From: Chara braunii
Taxonomy: Eukaryota > Streptophyta > Charophyceae > Charales > Characeae
Assembly (NCBI GenBank): GCA_003427395.1
Contig: BFEA01000122.1
Location: 417,185-438,760, forward strand
Length of the DNA stretch: 21,576 nt
Reading direction: 5' to 3'
Of this stretch, positions 1 to 8,599 are shown one piece after another. The position numbers and the translations under genes are program-made. Within the stretch, counting starts at the first letter, position 1. Each line of letters starts with the position of its first letter. The notes under the pieces were generated by a model. The model ran no database searches. It was not told the origin of the DNA and saw only the letters and a list, made by a program, of their open reading frames with translations.

Positions 1-139
1 TACAGACAATCAATACGAAATCCTAGAAAAGGAAGAAGAATTGTCATATTTTTTTTTGGTTTCTTTTTCTTTTTTGTGTACCTACCAGTGGCTCGAGGCT
101 CGGCAAGGTTCGGGATACTGGTAGGCTGAGCCACGGGCC

Positions 140-1887
140 TTAACATCCGGTAGGTACTGGTGGGTTAAGGATGACATGCACAAACCAAGGCGGTTGGGTT
201 GTGTGGCAGCTGTGAAGAACGAGAACATCTAAAGCAATACATTTTCTGTCATTACCAACATGACGTTGTCTACAGCTCTGCAGCTCTGCAGTTGGGAAGG
301 GAATGGGGAATACATCGCTCGTCTTGTCAGAGGGAAGATGAAGAGAGAAAGATCTTATCGCACCTTCCTGTTCACTTCCATATCCCCACATGACGTTGTC
401 TACAGCTCTGCAGTTCACGTCCTCCACCGAGTACACTCTACGTCTTTGCTCTTCCGCGTCCACCCCGTCCGCCTTGCAGGGAGACATGCTTGTCAATTGG
501 CCCGTCATGCTTCTGTCATTACCAACTCCTACAGGTCCAGATGATGTGTTGTTCTCCTTGATATGAACACAACCGTCTCCGTCCCCTCTGCATAAAAACT
601 GACTTCTCCTTCCATTGCTGCCGCTGCTGCTGTTGCTGCTGCTGCCACCAGCCCCAGTCGTCCGGCTGCTGCTTTCGCCGACTTCTTCTGCTCCAACACC
701 AAAACCTTTCTGCGGTTTTACTTCAGCATGGCTCCCACCCATCATGCAAGCTGTATCCCAGTTATCTTCTGCAACTGGTGTGCTCGCCTTTATGCTGATG
801 CCAGATCGGCAACCCTCCTGATGCATCCCTGCAGCAAAGCTGTTGTCGCCAAATCCAGGTGAGGAACGGGAGTCCGTCCTCTGTCCTCGTTGGTAAAAAC
901 AGACTCCTCTATCCCTGCACAAGTCATCACCACCAGCGCTCACCATTCCCATCCCTGCCACTCCCATCACAGACGATGATACACTGTCACTGTCGCAGAT
1001 CCTCCGCGACTGGAGGCTTCTATCACACGGAATTTCACCGCCATCACACTCCGACTCAACATTGCTCAACCCTATGACAGCAGAATGCTCATGCTGCAAC
1101 ACACACAGTTGTTTATCGCGTGATGCAAGAAGAGACACCCTGTTTTCAAGAGGATTGGCAACCAGCACTTTTGCCGCTAAACCTTCCTCGCAATGCTGCT
1201 TTGCGGCAACTTCAGCAACACTTTTCACTGATGACTCTGCACGTCTGCACACCCTCTGAGTGTGATCACCGTCAGAGCTTGTCTGGTGGCGCCCACTATC
1301 CTGGACAAGCATCGGCACTTCCGCTGCCTTTTCCTCATCCCTACTGCATCGTCCTATTTCTCGAGCCTCCTCCCTGCCCGCCCTTGAATACAGTGTCTCA
1401 TTGACCAGTCCTAGCAATACACTCCCATCATCTCGAGAGCGCTGCTGCCCAGCAAAGCTACGCTCGTCCCTGCACGAGTCATACCCCAAATACAAAGCAC
1501 CTTTTGTCGTCCCATAACCGGCATCACGGAGGCACGGCTGCTCTTCTGCTTGGCGCACCAGATTGGAATTCACATCATGCTGAACTTTACACCCACCCAC
1601 ACCACTCCAATTTCCACTCATGTCTCCATTTCTTATAATTCTTGTCATGGCTTCATCCACTTGCACATTCAGGTCGCGGCTAGCTGCAGAAATGCCAAGA
1701 TTCACTCTGCTCGCAGCCACCCACCCCTCAAAACCCACCATACCGTCCTCAGCAGCCATATGTACGCCCCCCACCGCCAGTCCCCCGATTAAAAAACTTT
1801 GTTCCACAAACAGGTCACAAGCCAGATAGCTTACAGAGACCAGACCAGTCAACAACCACACACGCGCATCCTCGCTCCGAAACTCCA
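140..1887 (-). CDS. Probable exon or gene fragment of an unrecognised Ser/Gly-rich protein
   Basis: A single minus-strand frame stays open for about 580 codons in DNA that is not simple repeat, which is unlikely by chance. The frame is bounded upstream by a stop near 1888-1890 and ends with a stop at 140-142. There is no convincing ATG at the left edge of the frame: the codon at 1859-1861 is GTG, so the start is more likely a splice acceptor, for example the pyrimidine-rich stretch ending in AG just upstream of 1880. The first ~25 residues are hydrophobic and could be a membrane segment or signal anchor. The rest is rich in Ser, Gly, Arg, Asp and scattered Cys, with a Ser/Asn/Gly homopolymer-like patch coded around 610-660. 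I recognise no domain. The last ~40 codons lie in short locally repeated DNA, so the true 3' boundary may be earlier. It could also be a transposon-derived exon. Confidence 0.45.
244..526. repeat. Mosaic of two short repeats
   Basis: A 16 bp block at 244-259 recurs at 511-526. The block directly next to it, 259-283, recurs at 389-413. The stretch 244-283 therefore looks like a join of two pieces that are found separately further right. All three lie inside the long minus-strand frame, so its peptide repeats the short strings VGNDR and CR-VDNVM-like residues in different orders or frames. Confidence 0.6.
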
Positions 1888-1994
1888 GTCAAAGAAACAG
1901 GTGCCGGAGGCTGCGTTGGAGTGTCGAGACAGGCTAAACACTTTCCAGAGGCATAAACCAAAAGCCTCGAGTCCCTCCCAACTTGAAGAGTGAT

Positions 1995-3300
1995 AATTTA
2001 GGGAACTATACAGCTACTTCACAAGAGGTGATTAAGTAAACAGAACCAAGATGCAAGCTTCCATTTCTATCACTTAGATCAAGCGAAGCTGCCAGTCATC
2101 ATCTGAACACCATCTGAAGTAATAGTTCTACGCGATGAGAATTTGCGCAAGTTCGCTGTGGATCTATAACAGGTTGAGACTATGTTTTCCTACTGAACGT
2201 AAACACTGGCTTCCACCTGTCATGCAAAAGGCATCAGCACAATTCCCTCGGCATGCTCTCCTTGGCGGCTTCCTTCCTTATCCTTCCAGAGTCCATCAGA
2301 CCATCCATGTTTAATGGCGGTTCTTCATCACAATCCCTCCTTGCAGACAGTCCCTGCCACGTCAGATGATCACCCTCGTTCCAGTTCCCCCTCGCACAGG
2401 CTAATCTCAAACCAATCCCTTGCCAGCATACTTGCCAGGGAAGATCTGCACCTGCCGTCGTCACATTTCAACACGAGAAAATCACCCACCAATAGCAGCA
2501 CCTTTTGTAAATGTCACAGAATTGGGAAGCTGGGACAAACTGACAGCACATGCTGCTCCCACATGGACAGATTAGAGCCCCGCCTGGGACCACCATGGGT
2601 GGTGGATGTTCTGCGGGAGGTGTTTTCATAGAAAAAAGAAAAAGAAAAAATGGAATACACTACATAATACGTTGTTGCCAGGCACACACATCGTCACACG
2701 ACTATTGCCTAAGCGTAGAGAAAGGCAGCAAGGATGGTGCACTATGTGATGTCTCTCTTTGTTCTTGTTACCTAGGTTGAAAGAGACGCCAGGGTGGGGC
2801 GGGGGGATCCATGCAGCCAGCGCGACTGGGGTACCCTGGGCAAGAGAAAAAGGCCGTTGTTGAGCCCACCGAGATCTTCCCAAGTCCAGGCTCTTTTCTC
2901 TTCCGGGAATATGTGAAGGGTCAGTGGGGGAGGGAAGACGGAGGTGGCACAAGGGAGGTCAAGGGTAGATAGCGAAAGGGAGGACGGAGATGAAGCGATT
3001 GGAGGAGAGATGCAGATGGTGAAAGGGGGGAGCGAGATGTACAAGTTCCTTCTTTCACGCTATTTTTTCCCTTTCATGTTTCCATCTTTGCACTCGTTTC
3101 TATTTATTTTTTATAAACAAGGCCACGCACACCGCAGCGGAGACCCGCCCCTCCTCCTCCCCCTTGCTCCTGGTGCTGTCTGCCATCTCCTCTCTGTTGT
3201 GCTCCCACATCTGCCCCGGCTTCGGCCATCTCCCCCTCCTGTGCAGTGTGCTCCTCCCGCACAGGGGCGAACTGTACTTTGTGGATGCGACGCTACCAAC
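1995..3300. other. Gene-free stretch with A-rich and GA-rich tracts
   Basis: I see no supported gene here. Open frames are short (under 145 codons), occur on both strands and share no recognisable motif. An A-rich run lies at 2631-2650 and a purine-rich (GGGA/GAGG) tract at about 2795-3040. A minus-strand frame at 2234-2464 has ordinary composition and could be an exon, but nothing in it is recognisable. Confidence 0.5.
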
Positions 3301-3308
3301 ACAGACGC

Positions 3309-3310
<2 letters not shown>

Positions 3311-3349
<39 letters not shown>

Positions 3350-3368
3350 AAAANNGGGAAAAAAAAAA
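3311..3368. repeat. Poly-C, poly-A run containing two undetermined bases
   Basis: About 29 C are followed by about 14 A, then NN at 3354-3355, GGG and another A run. The undetermined bases inside back-to-back homopolymers indicate a sequencing or assembly ambiguity, so the true length and contiguity here are uncertain. Confidence 0.9.
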
Positions 3369-3370
3369 CC

Positions 3371-3506
3371 TGGCATAGCTCAGCCGGCGCATGCCTGAAC
3401 CGAATGTATGCGGCAAGCAAGAGAGCATCTTTCCATGTTCTAGCAGAAGATTCATTCTCATTTTGCACATGCACCCCCCACAAACCAAAAAAAAAAAAAA
3501 AAAAAA
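3371..3506 (+). mobile_element. tRNA-derived SINE-like copy 1 with A tail
   Basis: The left end carries TAGCTCAGCCGG at 3377-3388, a perfect match to the internal box A of RNA polymerase III promoters (TRGYNNARNNGG). About 55 bp downstream a GTTCTAGCA sequence sits where a degenerate box B would be expected. The unit ends in 20 A residues (3487-3506), and copy 2 follows immediately. A tRNA-like head, a unique body and an A tail are the hallmarks of a SINE retroposon. Box B is weak, so the tRNA origin rests mainly on box A and the tail. Confidence 0.55.
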
Positions 3507-3650
3507 GGCTTAGCTCAGTCAGTACACCCCTGAAGCCAACGAATGTGCAGAGCAGGAGAGCAGCGCCCTAAGACTACGTGCCCGGTTAACATGGCGGTGT
3601 ATCATTCCATGTTCTAGCGGAAGATTCATTCTCATTTTGCATGTGGGTAG
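3507..3650 (+). mobile_element. SINE-like copy 2
   Basis: This copy starts directly after the A tail of copy 1 with a box A-like TAGCTCAGTCAG (3511-3522). It shares with copy 1 the body core at 3598-3641, which contains TTCCATGTTCTAGCRGAAG and the following TTCATTCTCATTTTGCA. The middle section differs from copy 1. No A tail is visible at its right end, so it is probably truncated or interrupted. Confidence 0.5.
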
Positions 3651-3728
3651 CGGAGAGAGGCCCATAGTCGGGTCTTCCCATCTACAACACGACAAAAACG
3701 ATGGGTCTCTCTTCACTACTCGACACGT

Positions 3729-3835
3729 GCAAAATGAGAACGAATCTTCTGCTAGAACATGGAAAGATACACCACCATATTTTTTGTCTTTTGTGCATGC
3801 GCTGAGTGGCAGAGCGAGGCAAGGAGAAACAACAC
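3729..3835 (-). mobile_element. Inverted SINE-like copy 3
   Basis: 3729-3772 is the reverse complement of the SINE body core, with about two mismatches to copies 1 and 2. To its right, on the minus strand, CTCAGCGCATGC near 3790-3802 resembles the segment after box A in copy 1. The copy faces copies 1 and 2, giving an inverted pair about 90 bp apart. Confidence 0.45.
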
Positions 3836-3839
3836 GTAC

Positions 3840-3895
3840 AAAATTGAGAAGAGACGTAAAATGTGAATCTTTTGCTAGAACATGGAACGATACAC
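3840..3895 (-). mobile_element. Inverted SINE-like copy 4 (fragment)
   Basis: 3856-3895 is a more diverged reverse complement of the same core, recognisable by the reverse of CCATGTTCTAGCAAAAGATTC. It ends exactly where the next repeat array begins, at about 3893. Confidence 0.45.
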
Positions 3896-4079
3896 AGCCC
3901 CTCATTTCTTGTCCTCGTCTCCCTCTCCGTATACGGTTTACCGGGCAGCTCTGTTTGAACAACTTTGATGATATATTTATATAGTCAAACAGAGCTGCAA
4001 TATATATATCGTCACAAACAGAACTGCCCGGTAAACCGTAGGCAGAGAGAGAGAAGAGGACAACAAACAAGGGGCTGTG

Positions 4080-4140
4080 ACAAACTGTTTCGTTGGAGTT
4101 TCACCGACTCATCAGGAGGCTGAACCCTAAAACAGTCTGC
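4080..4140 (-). ncRNA. Hammerhead ribozyme motif
   Basis: On the minus strand all core elements occur in order. The 5' strand of stem III is 4140-4132 and a GUU cleavage triplet spans 4133-4131. A short stem I region follows at 4130-4116, then CUGAUGA at 4115-4109. Stem II is 4108-4104 with 4096-4092, closed by the expected G-C pair next to the core, with a 7-nt loop and one C-A mismatch. GAAA is at 4091-4088, and the 3' strand of stem III is 4088-4080. Stem III forms 9 continuous pairs, two of them G-U, including the required U-A pair beside the cleavage site. Stem I is the weak part: only about 3 pairs form inside 15 nt, and its first position is mismatched. The layout is that of a hammerhead open at stem III. 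Activity cannot be judged from sequence. Confidence 0.65.
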
Positions 4141-4213
4141 AGAATCCCCTCATATATATCGTCAAATAGAACTGCCCGGTAAGCCGTAGGCAGAGAGGGA
4201 GAAGAGGACAACA

Positions 4214-4256
4214 AACGAGGGGCTGTGACAAACTGTTTCGTCGGAGTTTCACCGAC
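4214..4256 (-). ncRNA. Truncated hammerhead copy (3' half only)
   Basis: Stem II (4256-4252 with 4244-4240) is perfectly paired here, and GAAA and the 3' strand of stem III follow. The CUGAUGA box and everything upstream are missing and replaced by unrelated sequence running into the retrotransposon junction at 4257-4266. Unit B has the A in stem II that breaks pairing where this copy has G, so the two have diverged independently. Confidence 0.55.
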
Positions 4257-4261
4257 TATTG

Positions 4262-4490
4262 TCACATGGTATCAGAGCACCAAAGCGAAAAACAGAAACA
4301 AGAAAAACTTAATTCATTTTTAATCGTCTTCCTTACAACTCCCCCTGTTCAGAACCTCTTGCGTACAAGGCCGCACACGTGGATGTAGGTTGAGCGGCAG
4401 CTGCCCCCACCCCCGTGTGTCATATCGACCCACTTGCACACAGCCAAAAGGCAAAGAGGCAAAGAAGAGAGGAAGGGAACAGCCAAATAA
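4262..4490 (+). mobile_element. Retrotransposon leader fragment, copy 1
   Basis: This non-coding segment begins at the primer-binding site and is about 90% identical by eye to 5186-5466. It includes, read on the minus strand, GGGGGAGTTGT at 4345-4335, which resembles a Copia polypurine tract followed by a TG LTR start. The two orientation signals conflict, so element polarity is uncertain. No gag or pol frame follows. Confidence 0.45.
4265..4278 (+). other. Primer-binding site for initiator tRNA-Met (LTR retrotransposon junction)
   Basis: TGGTATCAGAGC at 4267-4278 is the classical primer-binding site complementary to the 3' end of plant initiator tRNA-Met, used by many Copia-type elements. 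It is directly preceded by CA (4265-4266), the usual end of an LTR. Only about 9 bp of possible LTR sequence remain before the hammerhead array starts, so the LTR itself is missing or replaced. Confidence 0.55.
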
Positions 4491-4515
4491 AACAGAAGAG
4501 GGGCAACAAAACAGA

Positions 4516-4832
4516 TCCCAGATGACGAGTCCCACATGCAAGCACCGCCCTTGCCCACAGGCCAAACGACGGGACAAGACCAACCAGGATGTCAAAACAT
4601 TCTTGTCTGCAAAGAAAAAAAAAAAGTACCAAAAATAACCCATCCCGGATGACGATTCCCACATACAAGCACCGCCCCCCGTTCAAAAGGCCGAACAACG
4701 GGAAACAACCAACCAGGATGCCAAGACAATTAAAAAAAAAACGGATGACTGGTCCCACATGAAGCACCGCTACCTGCTGCAAAATAGACCGAATAACGGG
4801 ACAAAACCAACCGGGATGCAGACAAGATTACC
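4516..4832. repeat. Three degenerate ~100 bp tandem repeats
   Basis: Copies start near 4516, 4638 and 4739. Each contains a GGATGAC/AGATGAC start, CCCACAT, AAGCACCGC, a CGGGA-CAA-ACCAACC-GGATG block and an A-rich end. The spacing is 100-120 bp with A-run length differences. No coding content is apparent. Confidence 0.6.
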
Positions 4833-5185
4833 ACAACAAAACAAAATACCCCAACACCGGGGAAAATTACATAAAACATGGGATGTGTCATTTAGTTTGC
4901 TTGACGAATACGCCTTCCTTCCCTTGTCCTTTCTCTAATGTTTTCTTAAATACCACAACAAATCTACCATATCCATAGTCAAAAAACGGAACCATACAGT
5001 AGGACAGCAAAATGAAATACCCCAGCAACGGGGAAAGAGTAAAAGAAACAAGAAAAGGAGGAATGACAAGAACGAATGTCAAAACTATGTTCTACCATAA
5101 CAAAAGCAAAGCCTGCTAGTACAGGCCCGACGCTCGCCGCATCATCTGCAAAAGCAGAGAGCTAGCAACATCGGAGTATATATTT
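4833..5185. other. Gene-free, A-rich intervening sequence
   Basis: No gene is visible. A short pair of related strings, AATACCCCAACACCGGGG near 4845 and AATACCCCAGCAACGGGG near 5017, suggests another old duplication. A potential 64-codon minus-strand frame at 4888-5082 has no recognisable feature. Confidence 0.4.
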
Positions 5186-5470
5186 TCACATGATATCAGC
5201 ACGCCAAAGCGAAAAACAGAAACAAGAAAACTTAATTCATTTTTAATCTTCTTCCTTACAACTCCCCCTGTTCAGAACCTCTTGCGTACAAGGCCGCCCA
5301 CGTGGATGTAGGTTGAGCGGCGGCTGCCAAGGAAGGAAAGCCCCACCTGTTCATCACCTCTTACGTCCAAGGCCAGCCACGTGGATGACAGGTTGAGCGC
5401 TGGCTGCCCCCATCCCCGTGTGTCACAAGGACCCACTTGCACGCAGCCAAAAGGCAAAGAGGTAAAGAAA
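5186..5470 (+). mobile_element. Retrotransposon leader fragment, copy 2
   Basis: This is the second copy of 4262-4490. Its primer-binding site at 5191-5202 is mutated (TGATATCAGCAC). It differs from copy 1 by an internal tandem duplication: 5269-5329 and 5347-5408 are related 61-62 bp blocks, period 78 bp. The sequence upstream of the primer-binding site is unrelated to that of copy 1, so homology starts at or just before the LTR junction. Confidence 0.5.
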
Positions 5471-5587
5471 AGGAGGAGGAAACCAAACCTGACAAGCAAA
5501 GAAAGTGTATCAGACAGACAAAGCAAATGACACATCCCACAGATAATCCAATTGTCACAAAGCAAATACCACATCCCATAGATCAAC

Positions 5588-5678
5588 ATATTTTTCTTTT
5601 TTCTTTTTTTCTTTTTTCCTTTTTTTCTTTTTTTTTTTTTTCCTTTTTTTCTTTTTTTCTTTTTGCTTTTTTTCTTTA
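5588..5678. repeat. Poly-T/C tract (TTTTTC-like)
   Basis: About 90 bp of T runs interrupted by single C or CC. It lies just past the stop of the RING frame; on that gene's strand it is an A/G run. Confidence 0.9.
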
Positions 5679-6134
5679 ACTGTCCCCACCTCGGCAGATA
5701 GGACAGCTACGGCAAGAATGACATGGATGTTCACGAGGATACCCAAGGAGAGCTGCGCCAGCACAGCATTCAGCAGGACGGCTAGCATGAACCATCCCAT
5801 CAAAACAGTCCTGACAGAGGGCATGTTGTCCACATGTCAAAAAAACAGCAGGACGTTCATCACAGTGCGGCATCATGCAATTCTGATAGCGTCCTTGGGC
5901 ACAAAAGGGACATCGTATATCTGGGTGATAGGAATGTGTACAACGAGGGAATGTTGGACACCCTTCAACACAGACTGCGGCAGTCGCAATAGATAATAGA
6001 TTGATAATGGCTACGGCATAGATGATGCATTCCACAGCCAAGTCACAACGCGTCTCTGTCCCGACAGGTGTCACACGCGAGTCAGTCAACAATCCAGAAC
6101 AAAGTATGATTCGGCAATGCACGCAAAAATTCAT
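5676..6134 (-). CDS. Membrane-anchored RING-finger protein (exon or short gene)
   Basis: The 152-codon frame contains a C3HC4-type RING. C86 and C91 are followed by C101-x2-H104-x2-C107-x2-C110 and then C144-x2-C147 in a CPICRG context. The stretch from C91 to C110 and the final CPICRG resemble the RING-HC domains of IAP/MIB-type ubiquitin ligases. The first pair is spaced C-x4-C instead of C-x2-C; alternatively C75-x2-C78 could serve as the first pair. An extra Cys/His-rich stretch (C55, C59, C65, H67, H70) precedes the domain. Residues 36-56 are a good transmembrane helix, so the predicted layout is helix then cytosolic RING, giving a candidate membrane ubiquitin E3 ligase. Translation from M1 is not certain: acceptor-like AG sites lie upstream of residue 54, and the protein may be the last exon of a longer gene. 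The frame ends at the T/C tract. Confidence 0.5.
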   Translation of the reverse strand: MNFCVHCRIILCSGLLTDSRVTPVGTETRCDLAVECIIYAVAIINLLSIATAAVCVEGCPTFPRCTHSYHPDIRCPFCAQGRYQNCMMPHCDERPAVFLTCGQHALCQDCFDGMVHASRPAECCAGAALLGYPREHPCHSCRSCPICRGGDS

Positions 6135-6185
6135 TTACAAATTTTACATTGAAAATAGCCTGAATCATCGTCCCTCATCCCACAG

Positions 6186-6431
6186 TTACCACTGGGCAGC
6201 TGCAGAAATACGAGGATGGTTATTGAAGTCATCGCCAAGCGTTGCATGATGCATAAGAAGACGGCGACCGGGGAACGCTAACTGTAAGACATTTACAGTA
6301 AAGCCTCCTGAGGTAGCATAGTTACTACCTTCAGGAGGTGGACTATTATGGTCATACAACGACTGATTTCCAACAGCGACAAGCGGATAAGCAATCGTAA
6401 CAATTTGAGATGCAGTATAACATTGACGCTG
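6186..6431 (-). CDS. Possible upstream exon of the RING gene, or decayed coding fragment
   Basis: An 81-codon minus-strand frame with protein-like composition starts after a TAACAG sequence that would serve as a splice acceptor (exon from 6428) and ends in TAA at 6186-6188. A GTAACT donor-like site overlaps that stop, and a GTATTT donor-like site lies about 25 bp before it. Joining either to the RING frame in phase is possible only with the latter combination, so the gene model is unresolved. The same frame is open upstream to about 6565 apart from one TAA at 6432-6434, which suggests either an intron boundary or a decayed reading frame. No domain is recognised. Confidence 0.25.
   Translation of the reverse strand, partial: QRQCYTASQIVTIAYPLVAVGNQSLYDHNSPPPEGSNYATSGGFTVNVLQLAFPGRRLLMHHATLGDDFNNHPRISAAAQW
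6304..6338. repeat. Hairpin: 13-14 bp inverted repeat with 8-nt loop
   Basis: CCTCCTGAGGTAG (6304-6316) and CTACCTTCAGGAGG (6325-6338) pair with a single bulged base around the loop CATAGTTA. It lies inside the possible exon. There is no T run typical of a bacterial terminator, and none is expected here. Confidence 0.7.
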
Positions 6432-6684
6432 TTAAGCCTGTAGGCAGACATTTGTGGCTGTCAAACCACAAGCTTTTGGTAGGTATGCTTGCAGATCCGA
6501 ATCAGTCACCACAGGAGAGGCAGAGCTGATCTGGCGGGGTCGGCACGTAAATGACGAACACCGTCAACGCGGCAGAGCAGGCTGTCAATAAGACAAAGAA
6601 CCCCGCGGATTAGCATCAACACAATGTCGAGAGGAAGGGGGACTGGGAGGAGGACAGAATGAACGAGCCTGCCGAAGTCCCAAT

Positions 6685-7080
6685 ATGGACAACGAAGATA
6701 AAGAGGGGCCGGTCTCAGCCGGCGCGGGGAAGAGGAAGACAAAGAAAAGGATGATGAAGAAGAGGAGGAAAGTAGAAGAGGAAGAAGAAGAAGAAGAAGA
6801 AGAAGGAGACGACCAAGAAGAAGAGGATGCAGGCAAAGCGGGAGGAGAAGGAGAGGGAGGGGGAGAGGGAGAGAAAGGCAGAGGGGAAGGGGAAGGGGAA
6901 GGAGGGGGAGAAGAAGGGGGAAGTGGAGAGGAGGGGGAAGAGAGGGGACGGGAAGATGGACAAGGAGGGGGAGGGGGAGGGGGAGGAGGATGAGAAGATG
7001 GAAAAGGGGAAGGGGGAGGAGGGGGGACGGGAGAAGGAGAAGGGAAGGAGAGGGGAGGAGAAGGTGGAAGAGGAGATGCA
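6685..7080. repeat. Polypurine simple repeat (GAAGAA, GGGGGAGGA)
   Basis: The plus strand is almost purely A/G, with (GAA)n at about 6778-6804 and irregular GGGGGAGGA units after that. It produces long poly-Glu, poly-Gly, poly-Pro and poly-Ser frames on both strands, which I do not accept as genes. On the minus strand it interrupts the reverse transcriptase remnant. Confidence 0.9.
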
Positions 7081-7081
7081 C

Positions 7082-8289
<1,208 letters not shown>

Positions 8290-8290
<1 letters not shown>

Positions 8291-8570
8291 AATGCAAAGG
8301 GCCCAGCGTGACGCTTCCCACTCGTGGTTACCCGCTGGTCCCAGCAAAATTCGGTGTGGAGGCAGGCGGGACTGCGGCAAGGTAAATCGGCCGCGGTGTT
8401 TCGTGGCGGGACTGCGGGCGCGAGTGAGGGAAATTCCGTGTGGCGGTTCCACGCGACACGCCCCGCTCTGCAGTGTCGGGAGGACACAAAGTCCCATTCC
8501 CCGCTGCCACGGTTTTTCTTTCAACATCCCCATTCAGTTTTGTTTCCCGCCAGTCCGTGATGCCGGGCGG
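8290..8570. other. CpG-rich block with a short internal duplication
   Basis: GC- and CpG-rich DNA, unlike its flanks. GCGGGACTGCGG occurs twice about 40 bp apart (near 8367 and 8407), followed by related GGTAAATCGG/GGGAAATTCC strings. Overlapping frames on both strands are probably a product of high GC. It could be a promoter-like CpG island or part of a transposon terminus. Confidence 0.35.
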
Positions 8571-8599
8571 GGGCCGCGTCGATATGGAAAAGGGCGGCG

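Larger units (their letters stand above)
3893..4256 (-). repeat. Tandem plus inverted ~150 bp units, terminal-repeat-like array
   Basis: Read on the minus strand, unit A covers 4256-4152 and unit B 4112-4001. Their equivalent positions lie 150 bp apart (for example the TATATATC strings ending at 4160 and 4010). A partial unit follows at 3998-3968. The left arm 3893-3958 is the same unit inverted, so 3893-3958 and 4014-4078 form a long imperfect palindrome. Nested inside it is a tighter inverted pair, 3946-3959 with 3985-3998. Each direct unit starts with all or part of a hammerhead ribozyme. Tandem and inverted terminal repeats are a known trait of Penelope-like retroelements; assignment to such an element is inference. 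Confidence 0.65.

Noticed and set aside
3519-4070. 183-codon minus-strand frame and other frames sharing SFHVLAEDSFSF
   Set aside because: The shared peptide arises from the SINE core read in the same frame. It crosses several distinct repeats and is not a gene.
6685-6993. Acidic plus-strand frame with poly-Glu
   Set aside because: It is a GAA/GGA simple repeat, antisense to the RT remnant, with no non-repeat domain.
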